Positions 7,051-13,881 of a stretch of 64,000 nucleotides of DNA are shown here, piece after piece. Numbering within the stretch: the first letter of the stretch is position 1; each line of letters begins with the position of its first letter. A program made the translations under genes and the position numbers. This DNA is from a virus: positions 1-64,000 of the IMG/VR virus record IMGVR_UViG_3300044957_000713; one strand, 5' to 3'. The notes under the pieces were generated by a model. The model was given only the letters and a program-made list of their open reading frames with translations, ran no database searches and was not told where the DNA came from.

Positions 7051-7488
7051 TCACTTTGCATAACTAATAACAATACGCTTTGGCTTCATTTCTTCGGGCA
7101 CAATGCGTTGCAGGTGTACACAAAGGATACCGTCTTTCATAACAGCGTCACGAACTTCTACATAGTCTGCCAGTTGAAAAGTACGCACAAACTTGCGGGC
7201 ACTGATTCCACGGTGTAGATAGTTCAGTTCGCTTTCATCGTTGTTTTTCTCGCCGGTGACAACCAACTGTCCTTCGTGAAAATCCACAGACACTTCGCCT
7301 TCGGCAAATCCTGCTACAGCGATCTGGATTTCATAGGTGTCTTCACCGGTTTTCAAGATGTTGTAGGGCGGATAGTTTTGGCTCTGTGCGGCATGGTCAA
7401 ACTGATCCATGATGCGGTTGAACAAGCGATCAACGCCGATTGTGTTGCGATAGAAAGGTGTGAGATCAAAAGATGTGATTTTAGTCAT
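7051..7488 (-). CDS. Small heat shock protein Hsp20 (IbpA-like)
   Basis: The 145-residue protein opens with FDLTPFYRNTIGVDRLFNRI, followed by the alpha-crystallin domain: YEIQIAVAGFAEGEVSVDF, GQLVVTGEK, YLHRGISARKFVRTFQL and DGILCVHLQRIVPEE. Such chaperones hold unfolded proteins in an ATP-independent way. They are common in T4-like cyanophages, where they are thought to aid virion protein folding. AAAAGGAG precedes the ATG. A combined early and late promoter lies 60-90 bases upstream, so it is probably made throughout infection. Confidence 0.92.
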   Translation of the reverse strand: MTKITSFDLTPFYRNTIGVDRLFNRIMDQFDHAAQSQNYPPYNILKTGEDTYEIQIAVAGFAEGEVSVDFHEGQLVVTGEKNNDESELNYLHRGISARKFVRTFQLADYVEVRDAVMKDGILCVHLQRIVPEEMKPKRIVISYAK

Positions 7489-7550
7489 AGTTTTCTCCTT
7501 TTAATAAGCAAGTTGACTAGTGTAGACCCGACCATCGGCATCTACATGCT

Positions 7551-7581
7551 TATTTATAATAGATTTTTTAGAGGGTGTCAA
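7551..7581 (-). promoter_or_regulatory. Overlapping sigma70 and late promoters for hsp20
   Basis: TTGACA (7576-7581), 17 bases and TATAAA (7553-7558) form a near-consensus host promoter. The same -10 bases are part of a complete late box TATAAATA (7551-7558). One site could therefore be used by host sigma70 early and by a gp55-like factor late. Confidence 0.6.
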
Positions 7582-7796
7582 TAACCTTCGTTGCCGATAT
7601 TGACTATTTTGTAGGGTTCACCTTGCCAGCTCATGCGAAAAAGAGTAAAGTCTCTTTCTCGATTGAGTCCTAAGCGATGTTGATTTTTGATAGTTTTTTG
7701 TGTGTATTGTATTTGATACTGTTGGGCCCAGTCAGCTATCTGTTGCTTGACTAGTTCTAAGTCAACAACAGATCTGACATCAAATACAATGTACAT
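7578..7796 (-). CDS. Hypothetical protein, 72 residues
   Basis: I do not recognise the family. The protein is small, soluble and basic, with a predicted beta-alpha-beta opening (MYIVFDVRSVVDLELVKQQI). Its ATG overlaps the stop of the bS21 gene by one base, so it is translated with bS21 and clpX. Its final codons overlap the hsp20 promoter. Confidence 0.55.
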   Translation of the reverse strand: MYIVFDVRSVVDLELVKQQIADWAQQYQIQYTQKTIKNQHRLGLNRERDFTLFRMSWQGEPYKIVNIGNEGY

Positions 7797-8017
7797 TAAA
7801 ACAATTTAGGCGGCAGTTGTTGACTGCGTAGATATTTTTGCCAGCGTTTTTTGGCTGCTGATGCTTTGAGCTTGCGCTGTGTAGTAGCCTTGACATGGTG
7901 TTCGCGTTCTTTGAGCTCAAACAACAGACCCGAGTTTTCTATCTTTTTCTTTAACTTGCGCAGGGCTCGTTCTATGTTGCCGTCATTGACTATCACTGAT
8001 TTTCCCAAACTATTCAT
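7796..8017 (-). CDS. rpsU: Ribosomal protein bS21 homologue
   Basis: The 73-residue product has the bS21 pattern: NDGNIERALRKLKKKIENSG, LLFELKEREHHVKATTQRK and a basic KKRWQKYLRSQQLPPKLF tail. bS21 sits near the anti-Shine-Dalgarno on the 30S subunit and helps initiation. Phage copies are known in aquatic viruses and are thought to bias ribosomes to viral mRNA. The RSQ-LPPKLF ending is close to betaproteobacterial bS21 (-LPPKLY) and unlike E. coli (-RTRLY), a host clue based on memory. The start lies eight bases inside the end of clpX, so the two are coupled. Confidence 0.9.
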   Translation of the reverse strand: MNSLGKSVIVNDGNIERALRKLKKKIENSGLLFELKEREHHVKATTQRKLKASAAKKRWQKYLRSQQLPPKLF

Positions 8018-9209
8018 CCTTGTATATTGGTCTAGGATTATTTATTTGGGTCTTGTCAATAACTACGCGATTTATTCCGCGATCGCGATAGCGTTTGATA
8101 TGATACATGTGCGGCAACAACACCCGTTCCATTTCTGAATGCAAAGCACGGGCACCGGTACCAAAGTCTGCGGATCTCTGTGCAATGGTTTCTAGAGCGC
8201 CTTGGTCAAAATCCAAATCAACTTGATCCACTGCAAATAGCTGTTGATACTGGCGTACCAGGCTGTTCTTGGTATCTGTGAGCACATGTATGAGATCATC
8301 GGTTGTGAGCTCATCTAAGTTTACCCAACTAGGAAAGCGACCCACAAACTCAGGAATCATACCAAACTTCACAAGATCATCGGGTACCACTTGATCCAGG
8401 CCAACGTCTTTGGTCTGCCGCACTTCTGCGTTGAAGCCCATGGAACTGCCATACAGACGTTTTTGCACCAGAGCTTCCAGGCCGACAAAAGCACCACCTG
8501 CAATGAACAAGATGTTGCGTGTGTCTATTTCTATCATCTCGCCACCGGGATGTTTGCGGCCACCCTGCGGAGGTACTCTGCACAGGGTGCCTTCTACCAT
8601 TTTTAACAAGGCTTGTTGCACACCTTCACCGGATACATCTCTGGTAATAGAAGTTGATTCAGATTTGCGGGCAATCTTGTCTATTTCATCCACAAACACT
8701 ATGCCGCGTTTGCATCTCTCTACGTCACCGCCGGCTGCGGTGAGCAGTCTAGTAATAAGACTTTCTACATCATCGCCTACATAGCCAGCTTCGGTAATGC
8801 TGGTAGCATCTGCTATGGCAAAAGGTACGTCAAGATAACGTGCCACTGTCTTGGCCAACAGAGTTTTACCCGACCCTGTAGGACCGAGCATGAGAATATT
8901 GGCCTTGTCTATTTCTACGTCTTTGCTGGTGTGTTGTATGCGTTTGTAATGATTGGCGATGGCCACACTGAGCACGGTTTTGGCTCGATCTTGCCCGATA
9001 ACATATTGATCCAAATAGGCTTTGAGTTCTTGCGGATCAATATCGTTTAGATCTTTTTTGTCAGGAGTGGCTTGTTCGTCGATCAGCAGGCTCTGACATA
9101 GATCCACACATTCGTTGCAAATAGCTACTTCGTTGCCAACGATGAGTTTCTTTACTTCGTCTTTGTGTTTGTTACAAAAACTGCATTTTTCATAGAGGTT
9201 TTCTGCCAT
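8010..9209 (-). CDS. clpX: ClpX, AAA+ unfoldase with zinc-binding domain
   Basis: All ClpX landmarks are present: zinc cysteines 9, 12, 31 and 34; Walker A GPTGSGKT (109-116); pore loop GYVG (142-145); Walker B FVDEID (172-177); RKH loop (218-220); and the sensor-2 region [10 protein letters not shown]. The ClpP-docking loop is MGF (257-259) instead of IGF, still compatible with ClpP binding. No ClpP is encoded here, so it would have to work with host ClpP or alone. The C-terminal tail is shorter than in E. coli (399 against 424 residues). It is in one operon with bS21, followed by hsp20 and clpS. Confidence 0.95.
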   Translation of the reverse strand: MAENLYEKCSFCNKHKDEVKKLIVGNEVAICNECVDLCQSLLIDEQATPDKKDLNDIDPQELKAYLDQYVIGQDRAKTVLSVAIANHYKRIQHTSKDVEIDKANILMLGPTGSGKTLLAKTVARYLDVPFAIADATSITEAGYVGDDVESLITRLLTAAGGDVERCKRGIVFVDEIDKIARKSESTSITRDVSGEGVQQALLKMVEGTLCRVPPQGGRKHPGGEMIEIDTRNILFIAGGAFVGLEALVQKRLYGSSMGFNAEVRQTKDVGLDQVVPDDLVKFGMIPEFVGRFPSWVNLDELTTDDLIHVLTDTKNSLVRQYQQLFAVDQVDLDFDQGALETIAQRSADFGTGARALHSEMERVLLPHMYHIKRYRDRGINRVVIDKTQINNPRPIYKDE

Positions 9210-9211
9210 GT

Positions 9212-10615
9212 TTATCCTAGTTTGCTGTCAGCACGTAGGCGTTGTTCTATTTGTTGTTTTTCGTTGTCGTTGAGGAGATCAGGATCGTATTCGCCGGATC
9301 CAATCTTGGCAATAAGGTGGTCAATGTATTCATCATTATATGCAAATGTGTCCGTGGAGTTTTTGTCTATCTCGATCCATTTCTGTCCATTCCATTTGAA
9401 CAGCTTGGTTGGAAGATAGTCTACTCGTATATATGCATCGCCTTTGACCGGGTCGTTGGGAAACCGAGTGCCAAAGTCAACATCATTGAAATCATCAATG
9501 TCATCTGTTCGTGCTTGGATCACATCTTCCCAAGGCAGTTTTTGTATCCTGCCTTGCTCTAGCAGTTGTTCTTGACGATGTATGGTATCGTCAGGATTTT
9601 GTTCTTTCCACAATCTACGAGCTATCTTTTCAGGATTGTTTTCGTCAGTGGATTCTTTAGGGTAGGTACTCGCTGTTTCTATTTCTGGCTCTAATGGTCT
9701 TTGTTCTGGTTCTGCTTGTGGTGTATCCACCACTGCAACCAAGGGTTGCACATCAGGCTCAGTTCTTGTATCCAATCCCACCAAATTTTTGGCATTAGAT
9801 TTATCATGATCATCCAGTTGGCCGGCATCGTCACTCTCCTTTGTTGTTTGAGTATGTTTTTCGCGTTCCCACTTCATTGATTCAGTGGCGGCAAGCAACA
9901 TTATAACGGCCAAAGGATCAAATACCAAGACTAAAACGATTATAACCCAACTTACTGCTTTTTCCAACAGATTGGCGTCAGGATTGTCACCGTAGATCAA
10001 AGCTGCGATATATTTTACAGGACCGACCTCAGCTTCTACTTTGCGCAGTTCGCTGGCAACGGGTGCTCGTTCTTCGTTGAGTGCGGCTATTTTTTTCTGT
10101 GCTGTGGTAATATCATTTTGCAATATACCACGCTCACGTGCTTGACTGCGTCTTAGTTGTGCGGCTTTGTCTGCACCTTTTTCATCGTTGCTACGACTCA
10201 TGGTTTGATCCACCGCCTCGTCCATTTGACGCAGAGCTTTGCGGGCGGCTTCTATGTTGTCACGCTCGGTCTTGATTTTTTCATCTATGAGCTGTACTCG
10301 GGCGGCTACATCTCCTGTGGGCACTACTTGATCTAAATGCGCCTTGCTCAAGAATCCAAATATACCCATCGAAGTGATCAGCATCAGTACCGCCACCGCA
10401 GTGACCAAATACAGTTTCATGCTACGTCTGACCTGTGCCCAGTATTCATGCAACCACACTGTTACAGTGAGCTTGGCGATTTCTAACACGGATCCCATTA
10501 CAGCAATAGGTACAGCTGCCGCGGCAAAGATGACCATGAGACCCACTATAGAATAAAAAGCAGCGATAGCGCTAAGGCACAGTGCCACTCCCAGCATGAT
10601 ATATGTTAAGAGCAT
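9212..10615 (-). CDS. Membrane protein with periplasmic-type coiled coil, conserved in T4-like phages
   Basis: The 467-residue protein has two or three N-terminal membrane helices (about 3-45 and 70-92), a long coiled coil (about 105-205), and a further helix (about 222-245, WVIIVLVLVFDPLAVIMLLAA). A charged, low-complexity linker follows, then a C-terminal domain FPNDPVKGDAYIRVDYLPTK-LFKWNGQKW recalled from many T4-like marine phages. Function is unknown; a role in lysis control or envelope remodelling is possible. It ends two bases before clpX. Confidence 0.7.
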   Translation of the reverse strand: MLLTYIMLGVALCLSAIAAFYSIVGLMVIFAAAAVPIAVMGSVLEIAKLTVTVWLHEYWAQVRRSMKLYLVTAVAVLMLITSMGIFGFLSKAHLDQVVPTGDVAARVQLIDEKIKTERDNIEAARKALRQMDEAVDQTMSRSNDEKGADKAAQLRRSQARERGILQNDITTAQKKIAALNEERAPVASELRKVEAEVGPVKYIAALIYGDNPDANLLEKAVSWVIIVLVLVFDPLAVIMLLAATESMKWEREKHTQTTKESDDAGQLDDHDKSNAKNLVGLDTRTEPDVQPLVAVVDTPQAEPEQRPLEPEIETASTYPKESTDENNPEKIARRLWKEQNPDDTIHRQEQLLEQGRIQKLPWEDVIQARTDDIDDFNDVDFGTRFPNDPVKGDAYIRVDYLPTKLFKWNGQKWIEIDKNSTDTFAYNDEYIDHLIAKIGSGEYDPDLLNDNEKQQIEQRLRADSKLG

Positions 10616-10619
10616 AAAT

Positions 10620-10889
10620 TTATTTACCGGCTCGATGCTTGGCCTCCCCGGCCACCTGCAGACTGTATTTCACTGAAATCCATGTGGCTATGCGTAGGTC
10701 TGGCACTTCAAACCATACCTGAACGCTGGGGCGATCGCAATCATACCTTTGACTTTCGGTCAGCTTGCGCTTGACTCTGGGTTGTGTACGCCAGTTCTTA
10801 CCAAACCAAATTCGGCACTCTTGCATGATACCGTACCACTGCTCTTCTGTAGAGACAGATACGTAGATTCGATGTAGTCTAGCTTCCAT
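10620..10889 (-). CDS. Hypothetical protein, 89 residues
   Basis: I do not recognise the family. The protein is small and basic, with aromatic residues and Arg/Lys (YGIMQECRIWFGKNWRTQPR) and no membrane segment or signal. It is four bases from the upstream end of the membrane protein gene. A TATAAT stands just before its start (10890s), but no convincing -35 is present. Confidence 0.55.
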   Translation of the reverse strand: MEARLHRIYVSVSTEEQWYGIMQECRIWFGKNWRTQPRVKRKLTESQRYDCDRPSVQVWFEVPDLRIATWISVKYSLQVAGEAKHRAGK

Positions 10890-10907
10890 AATATATTATA
10901 CTAGGAG

Positions 10908-11447
10908 TTAGTCCCAAGTGCGATCCTTTTCGGCAACCCACTCCAAGCCATTATATTCGTCTATTTCTCACTCAATGTTAGCGGGTATTACTTCTACCTT
11001 AAGAGAAGCGAATTGACTGTCTGCTTTTTCACCAAGCTCTCGAACTACTTGTACTAGCACTGGGTCGTCTTGGGCAATGTCTTTATCGTCAAATACTTGC
11101 TGTTCGTGCAGTTGGTTATGTTTTTGTGGTTCAGTCAAAGACATTGCATTCCATGTTGATGCGTCAAGTTCGCTGAGGCGTTGTTCTTCTGGCACCAGCC
11201 AATATATAGATCCAAGACTACTGTATTTTTTATGAGGAACTACCTAGTGCTCTATACCTTTTATTTCAAGATATCGTTCAACACCTTCTTGGCTTAAACC
11301 AAAACCGCCATGCTGTTTGTTGATCACAACATAGCGGACGCCTTGGATTTCATTGAGAAACTGTTTTTGATCTACTGTGAGATCAGAGTCTTCAAGAGCT
11401 TTTATAAGTTTGCCATGTGTTGGTTTCGTCGTTCCAATGTCGTGAAT
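10908..11447 (-). pseudogene. Conserved phage protein interrupted by TAG and TGA codons, start lost
   Basis: One minus-strand frame of 180 codons stays coherent through two nonsense codons. The first part reads HGKLIKALEDSD, then RYVVINKQHGGFGLSQEGVE and RYLEIKGIEH, then TAG (11244-11246). The middle reads VVPHKKYSSLGSIYW and continues to KVEVIPANIE, followed by TGA (10968-10970). The last part, EIDEYNGLEWVAEKDRTWD, ends at TAA. The GGFGLS motif and the ending IP-x3-E-W-EI-EYDG-EWVAEKHRTW belong to a phage family I recall, in which the TGA position is a tryptophan. No ATG, GTG or TTG opens the frame; ATT at 11447 is the only plausible start. Both stops are one transition away from sense codons (CAG, TGG). 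Confidence 0.75.
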
Positions 11448-11679
11448 CCACTATACGCAGATCCACGGTATATCCAAATACATTGATCGTGGCCCAAGGT
11501 CCTGCATGATCGGTCTGTCGCCAGTTAAAATCTATTGCAAGCTCGAACCAGTTGAATCGATAATAACTAAACTGTAGTTCTACAAACTTATGTTCGGTCA
11601 ACTGTTTTGCACCGGCCCAGATATTTCTAAATGGGCTAGCCGGAAATGGATTACGGAGTCGGATACCAAAGTCGATCAT
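11392..11679 (-). CDS. Hypothetical protein, 95 residues, aromatic-rich
   Basis: The protein is rich in Trp, Phe and Tyr (FSYYRFNWFELAIDFNWRQT) and predicted mostly beta. I recall similar small proteins in T4-like phages but no function. It starts with an ATGA overlap on the preceding small gene, so a full-length upstream gene would couple its translation. Its end overlaps the start of the interrupted gene at 10908-11447 in another frame. Confidence 0.6.
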   Translation of the reverse strand: MIDFGIRLRNPFPASPFRNIWAGAKQLTEHKFVELQFSYYRFNWFELAIDFNWRQTDHAGPWATINVFGYTVDLRIVDSRHWNDETNTWQTYKSS

Positions 11680-11861
11680 TTGTCAGTCCTTACACAAATA
11701 AACTTCATGGCCTTGTTAGTGGCTGTGGCCATTTTTACAGCCTAATCACCAGCGGCTTGACATGCTGGTTGATTCTGGAATCCACCAATGCTGGTCATGA
11801 CCATAGAGTCAGCGTTGCTTAATGCACCAGCATGCACAATAATAATCTGTATCCAGTTCAT
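11676..11861 (-). pseudogene. Small conserved phage protein interrupted by a TAG codon
   Basis: Translation from the ATG at 11861, which overlaps the ligase TGA (ATGA), gives MNWIQIIIVHAGALSNADSM, then GGFQNQPACQAAGD and TAG (11742-11744). The frame continues AVKMATATNKAMKFICVRTD and ends in a TGA that overlaps the next ATG (ATGA). The N-terminal hydrophobic stretch, the central cysteine and the FICV ending fit a common small secreted phage protein of about 60 residues. Both coupling overlaps are conserved around the broken frame, showing that the functional gene spanned the whole interval. A single C-to-T change (CAG to TAG) would explain the stop. Confidence 0.7.
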
Positions 11862-13231
11862 ATTTTTTCTCCTGCTGCCCAACCACGGAATCTCACAAAA
11901 CGTGGAAACCTTAGGCTGTATGTTCCATCTTGATTTTGGGTTACCGCATCAGCTTCGATTTCAACCAAGCGACCAACAAGGTCATCGCGGGCGAGCCAAT
12001 ACTCATCACGATCGCTATCAGACAAACCGCTACCAACATTAACGCGAATGTCACGTCCATTGTCAACTCCTTCACAGATTAACGCACCCAAACGATCCGA
12101 GTTTCGACCGGTGCCTTGTTCGAAACCAACAATATTCAAATCCACAGTGATGGTGGGCTTCCACTTCATCCAGAAACTGCTACGTTTACACTCGTAAGGA
12201 GCATCAATATCTTTGATCATGATGCCTTCGTAGCCTTGTGTGACAGCATTTTCAGCAAAGCGCCGCATGATATCATGCCCTTCTGATGTGTCAAGATCAA
12301 CATCCAGGCCAGGCATCACACGCACACAGTCGCTGGCGTCAATAACGGCCTGGCAATCTTCTAGGATCTGTGTACGCTTGTACTGTTGAGCGTTCCAGAA
12401 TCCACGCTCAAAGTCTTGCATAGTTATTACGTCAAACACATAATAAGTCATGCCGTCTGTCTTGGCATCGCTCTTGCGGTGTGCTTGGCGCATGAGTTGT
12501 TGAAAACTTTCACCCACAATCTCACCATCTAGCACAAACGGGCCCTTGGTTGTGAGACTCATCTTGTTGCGAAATGACTCAATGGCCGCGGCCACTTGCG
12601 GAAAGTTGTCAAAGGGCTTGCCATTGCGGCTGTACAAGTTTACGGTGTTTTTACTGACCACTGCCAGTACACGAACACCGTCTAGTTTACATTCGATACG
12701 TTTGGTGCCTCGGAGCTTGTTTTGGTGATCGTTGGAATCTGTGGCCAACTGGCAAGTAAACACAGGAATCTTCCATTCCGAGTTGCCCAGAACTTTGTTC
12801 AAGGTTTTTTCTGAGATACCACAACGGAGATCTTTGATCAAAACTCGGCGGGCCAGGCTGTTCCACTCCGCAGAGTCAAAACGACTGGCCAGCTCTTCTA
12901 TCTTGTCCTTTGCCTTGCCGCCAGTGATGCTACGAGTGCGGAGAGCTTCTGTCAGTGCCCAGAACTCTGTCCAAGGATTGTCCTTGCCTGTGAGCCCTGA
13001 GGTTTTAGGAACTTTCTTTACACCATAGACGAAATAAGGATTGTAGGCCAGGTAGCAGTTGTATAAAAAACACTGCGCCCCTGCCGAGCCCAATCGAGCC
13101 GCTACCAGAGCCTTTTCGATCACTGCTTCTTTGTGTAGCCTAGAGTCTGAGCCTTCGAGATCTTCGATCCAATCTGCCGCCACTTTTAATCCATTGAATT
13201 CTTTATTTTGCCAATTGCAAGCCTGTGTCAT
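11858..13231 (-). CDS. 30: ATP-dependent DNA ligase (T4 gp30-like)
   Basis: Motif I is ECKLDGVRV, with the adenylated lysine at residue 182. Later motifs are RNGKPFDNFP, FVLDGEIVGE (motif III/IIIa region), YEGIMIKD (IV) and FWMKWKPT (V). A C-terminal OB fold (GSGLSDSDRDEYW, LVEIEADAVTQNQDGTYSLRFPRF) follows. The N-terminal 150 residues match the helical DNA-binding part of T4 ligase. It seals nicks in Okazaki fragments and recombination intermediates. It lies downstream of two small genes with their own early promoters. Confidence 0.93.
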   Translation of the reverse strand: MTQACNWQNKEFNGLKVAADWIEDLEGSDSRLHKEAVIEKALVAARLGSAGAQCFLYNCYLAYNPYFVYGVKKVPKTSGLTGKDNPWTEFWALTEALRTRSITGGKAKDKIEELASRFDSAEWNSLARRVLIKDLRCGISEKTLNKVLGNSEWKIPVFTCQLATDSNDHQNKLRGTKRIECKLDGVRVLAVVSKNTVNLYSRNGKPFDNFPQVAAAIESFRNKMSLTTKGPFVLDGEIVGESFQQLMRQAHRKSDAKTDGMTYYVFDVITMQDFERGFWNAQQYKRTQILEDCQAVIDASDCVRVMPGLDVDLDTSEGHDIMRRFAENAVTQGYEGIMIKDIDAPYECKRSSFWMKWKPTITVDLNIVGFEQGTGRNSDRLGALICEGVDNGRDIRVNVGSGLSDSDRDEYWLARDDLVGRLVEIEADAVTQNQDGTYSLRFPRFVRFRGWAAGEKI

Positions 13232-13247
13232 GCCTGTACCTTTTTAT

Positions 13248-13496
13248 TTAAACCAGATCTACTTGGAAATCAATGTCCATTTTTTGCATCTTGCTGTCAT
13301 ATATGCTGGTACAACTGGCCATGCCCAAGATACCTTTGCGAGCAATACGCTCAAGAGCAGTCCACACAGCCATACGCTGTTCAGTGAAACACATCTTAGT
13401 CATGCCTTGCACAGTAGTGTAGAATCCCAAACCGTTAACAATGACTCGGATTTTTTGGCTGTTGTTCAGACCTTGGATGATTTGTTTTTGACGCAT
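13248..13496 (-). CDS. Hypothetical protein, 82 residues
   Basis: I do not recognise a named family, though the opening MRQKQIIQGLNNSQKIRVIV with GFYTTV and AVWTALERIARKGILG resembles small proteins of T4-like cyanophages from memory. The ribosome site GCAGGAGC and an early promoter 35-60 bases upstream suggest early expression together with the ligase. Confidence 0.6.
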   Translation of the reverse strand: MRQKQIIQGLNNSQKIRVIVNGLGFYTTVQGMTKMCFTEQRMAVWTALERIARKGILGMASCTSIYDSKMQKMDIDFQVDLV

Positions 13497-13529
13497 GTTT
13501 AGCTCCTGCTTTATTACTCTCTATGCTAT

Positions 13530-13559
13530 ATTATAGCCGAAATGGACGTTTCTGGTCAA
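13530..13559 (-). promoter_or_regulatory. Early sigma70-type promoter upstream of the ligase operon
   Basis: TTGACC (13554-13559), an 18-base spacer and TATAAT (13530-13535). The spacer ends CCATTTCGGC, an element that recurs almost unchanged before the -10 box at 13853, 46608 and 28871. Confidence 0.75.
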
Positions 13560-13623
13560 CTGTTTTAAGATAGTGTGTACAAACCACAAAAAACTCTGCT
13601 ATTTGCAGGGTAAATACTTTAGT

Positions 13624-13815
13624 TTACTTTTTTGTAATTCTAGCACGGAAGTAGTAATCTGGGTTGCCGCCCTCTTCCGAATGCTTTGCATAGTGTTCTG
13701 CTTCTTCCAGGGTGGAAAATAAGCAAGTATCGTTGGGGGCAACCCGCTGTCCCCAGCCCCGCTCGTACTCGATTATACTAACTTTTAACAGTCCGGAAAG
13801 TTTGACTTCTACCAT
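13624..13815 (-). CDS. Hypothetical protein with YERGWGQR motif, 63 residues
   Basis: This small protein contains YERGWGQRV and TCLFSTLEEAEHYAKHSEE, followed by NPDYYFRARI. That pattern recurs in small T4-like phage proteins of unknown function, from memory. AAAAAGGAG precedes the ATG, and its own early promoter sits just upstream. Monocistronic early genes of this size are often host-takeover factors, which is inference only. Confidence 0.65.
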   Translation of the reverse strand: MVEVKLSGLLKVSIIEYERGWGQRVAPNDTCLFSTLEEAEHYAKHSEEGGNPDYYFRARITKK

Positions 13816-13852
13816 TTTGAGCTCCTTTTTGACTACTACATACTGTAACTAT

Positions 13853-13881
13853 AGTATAAGCGAAATGGAGTTACTTGTCAA
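13853..13881 (-). promoter_or_regulatory. Early sigma70-type promoter for the 63-residue gene
   Basis: TTGACA (13876-13881), 17 bases and TATACT (13853-13858). The spacer contains CTCCATTTCGCT, matching the element at 13530. It overlaps the stop codon of the large structural gene, so early transcription starts where a late unit ends. Confidence 0.75.

Noticed and set aside
10908-11861. Use of an alternative genetic code (TAG=Gln or TGA=Trp) for the whole phage
   Set aside because: TAG and TGA end many intact genes at tight overlaps (for example clpX TAG into bS21, and ATGA junctions throughout), and large genes show no internal TAG or TGA. The stops are local.
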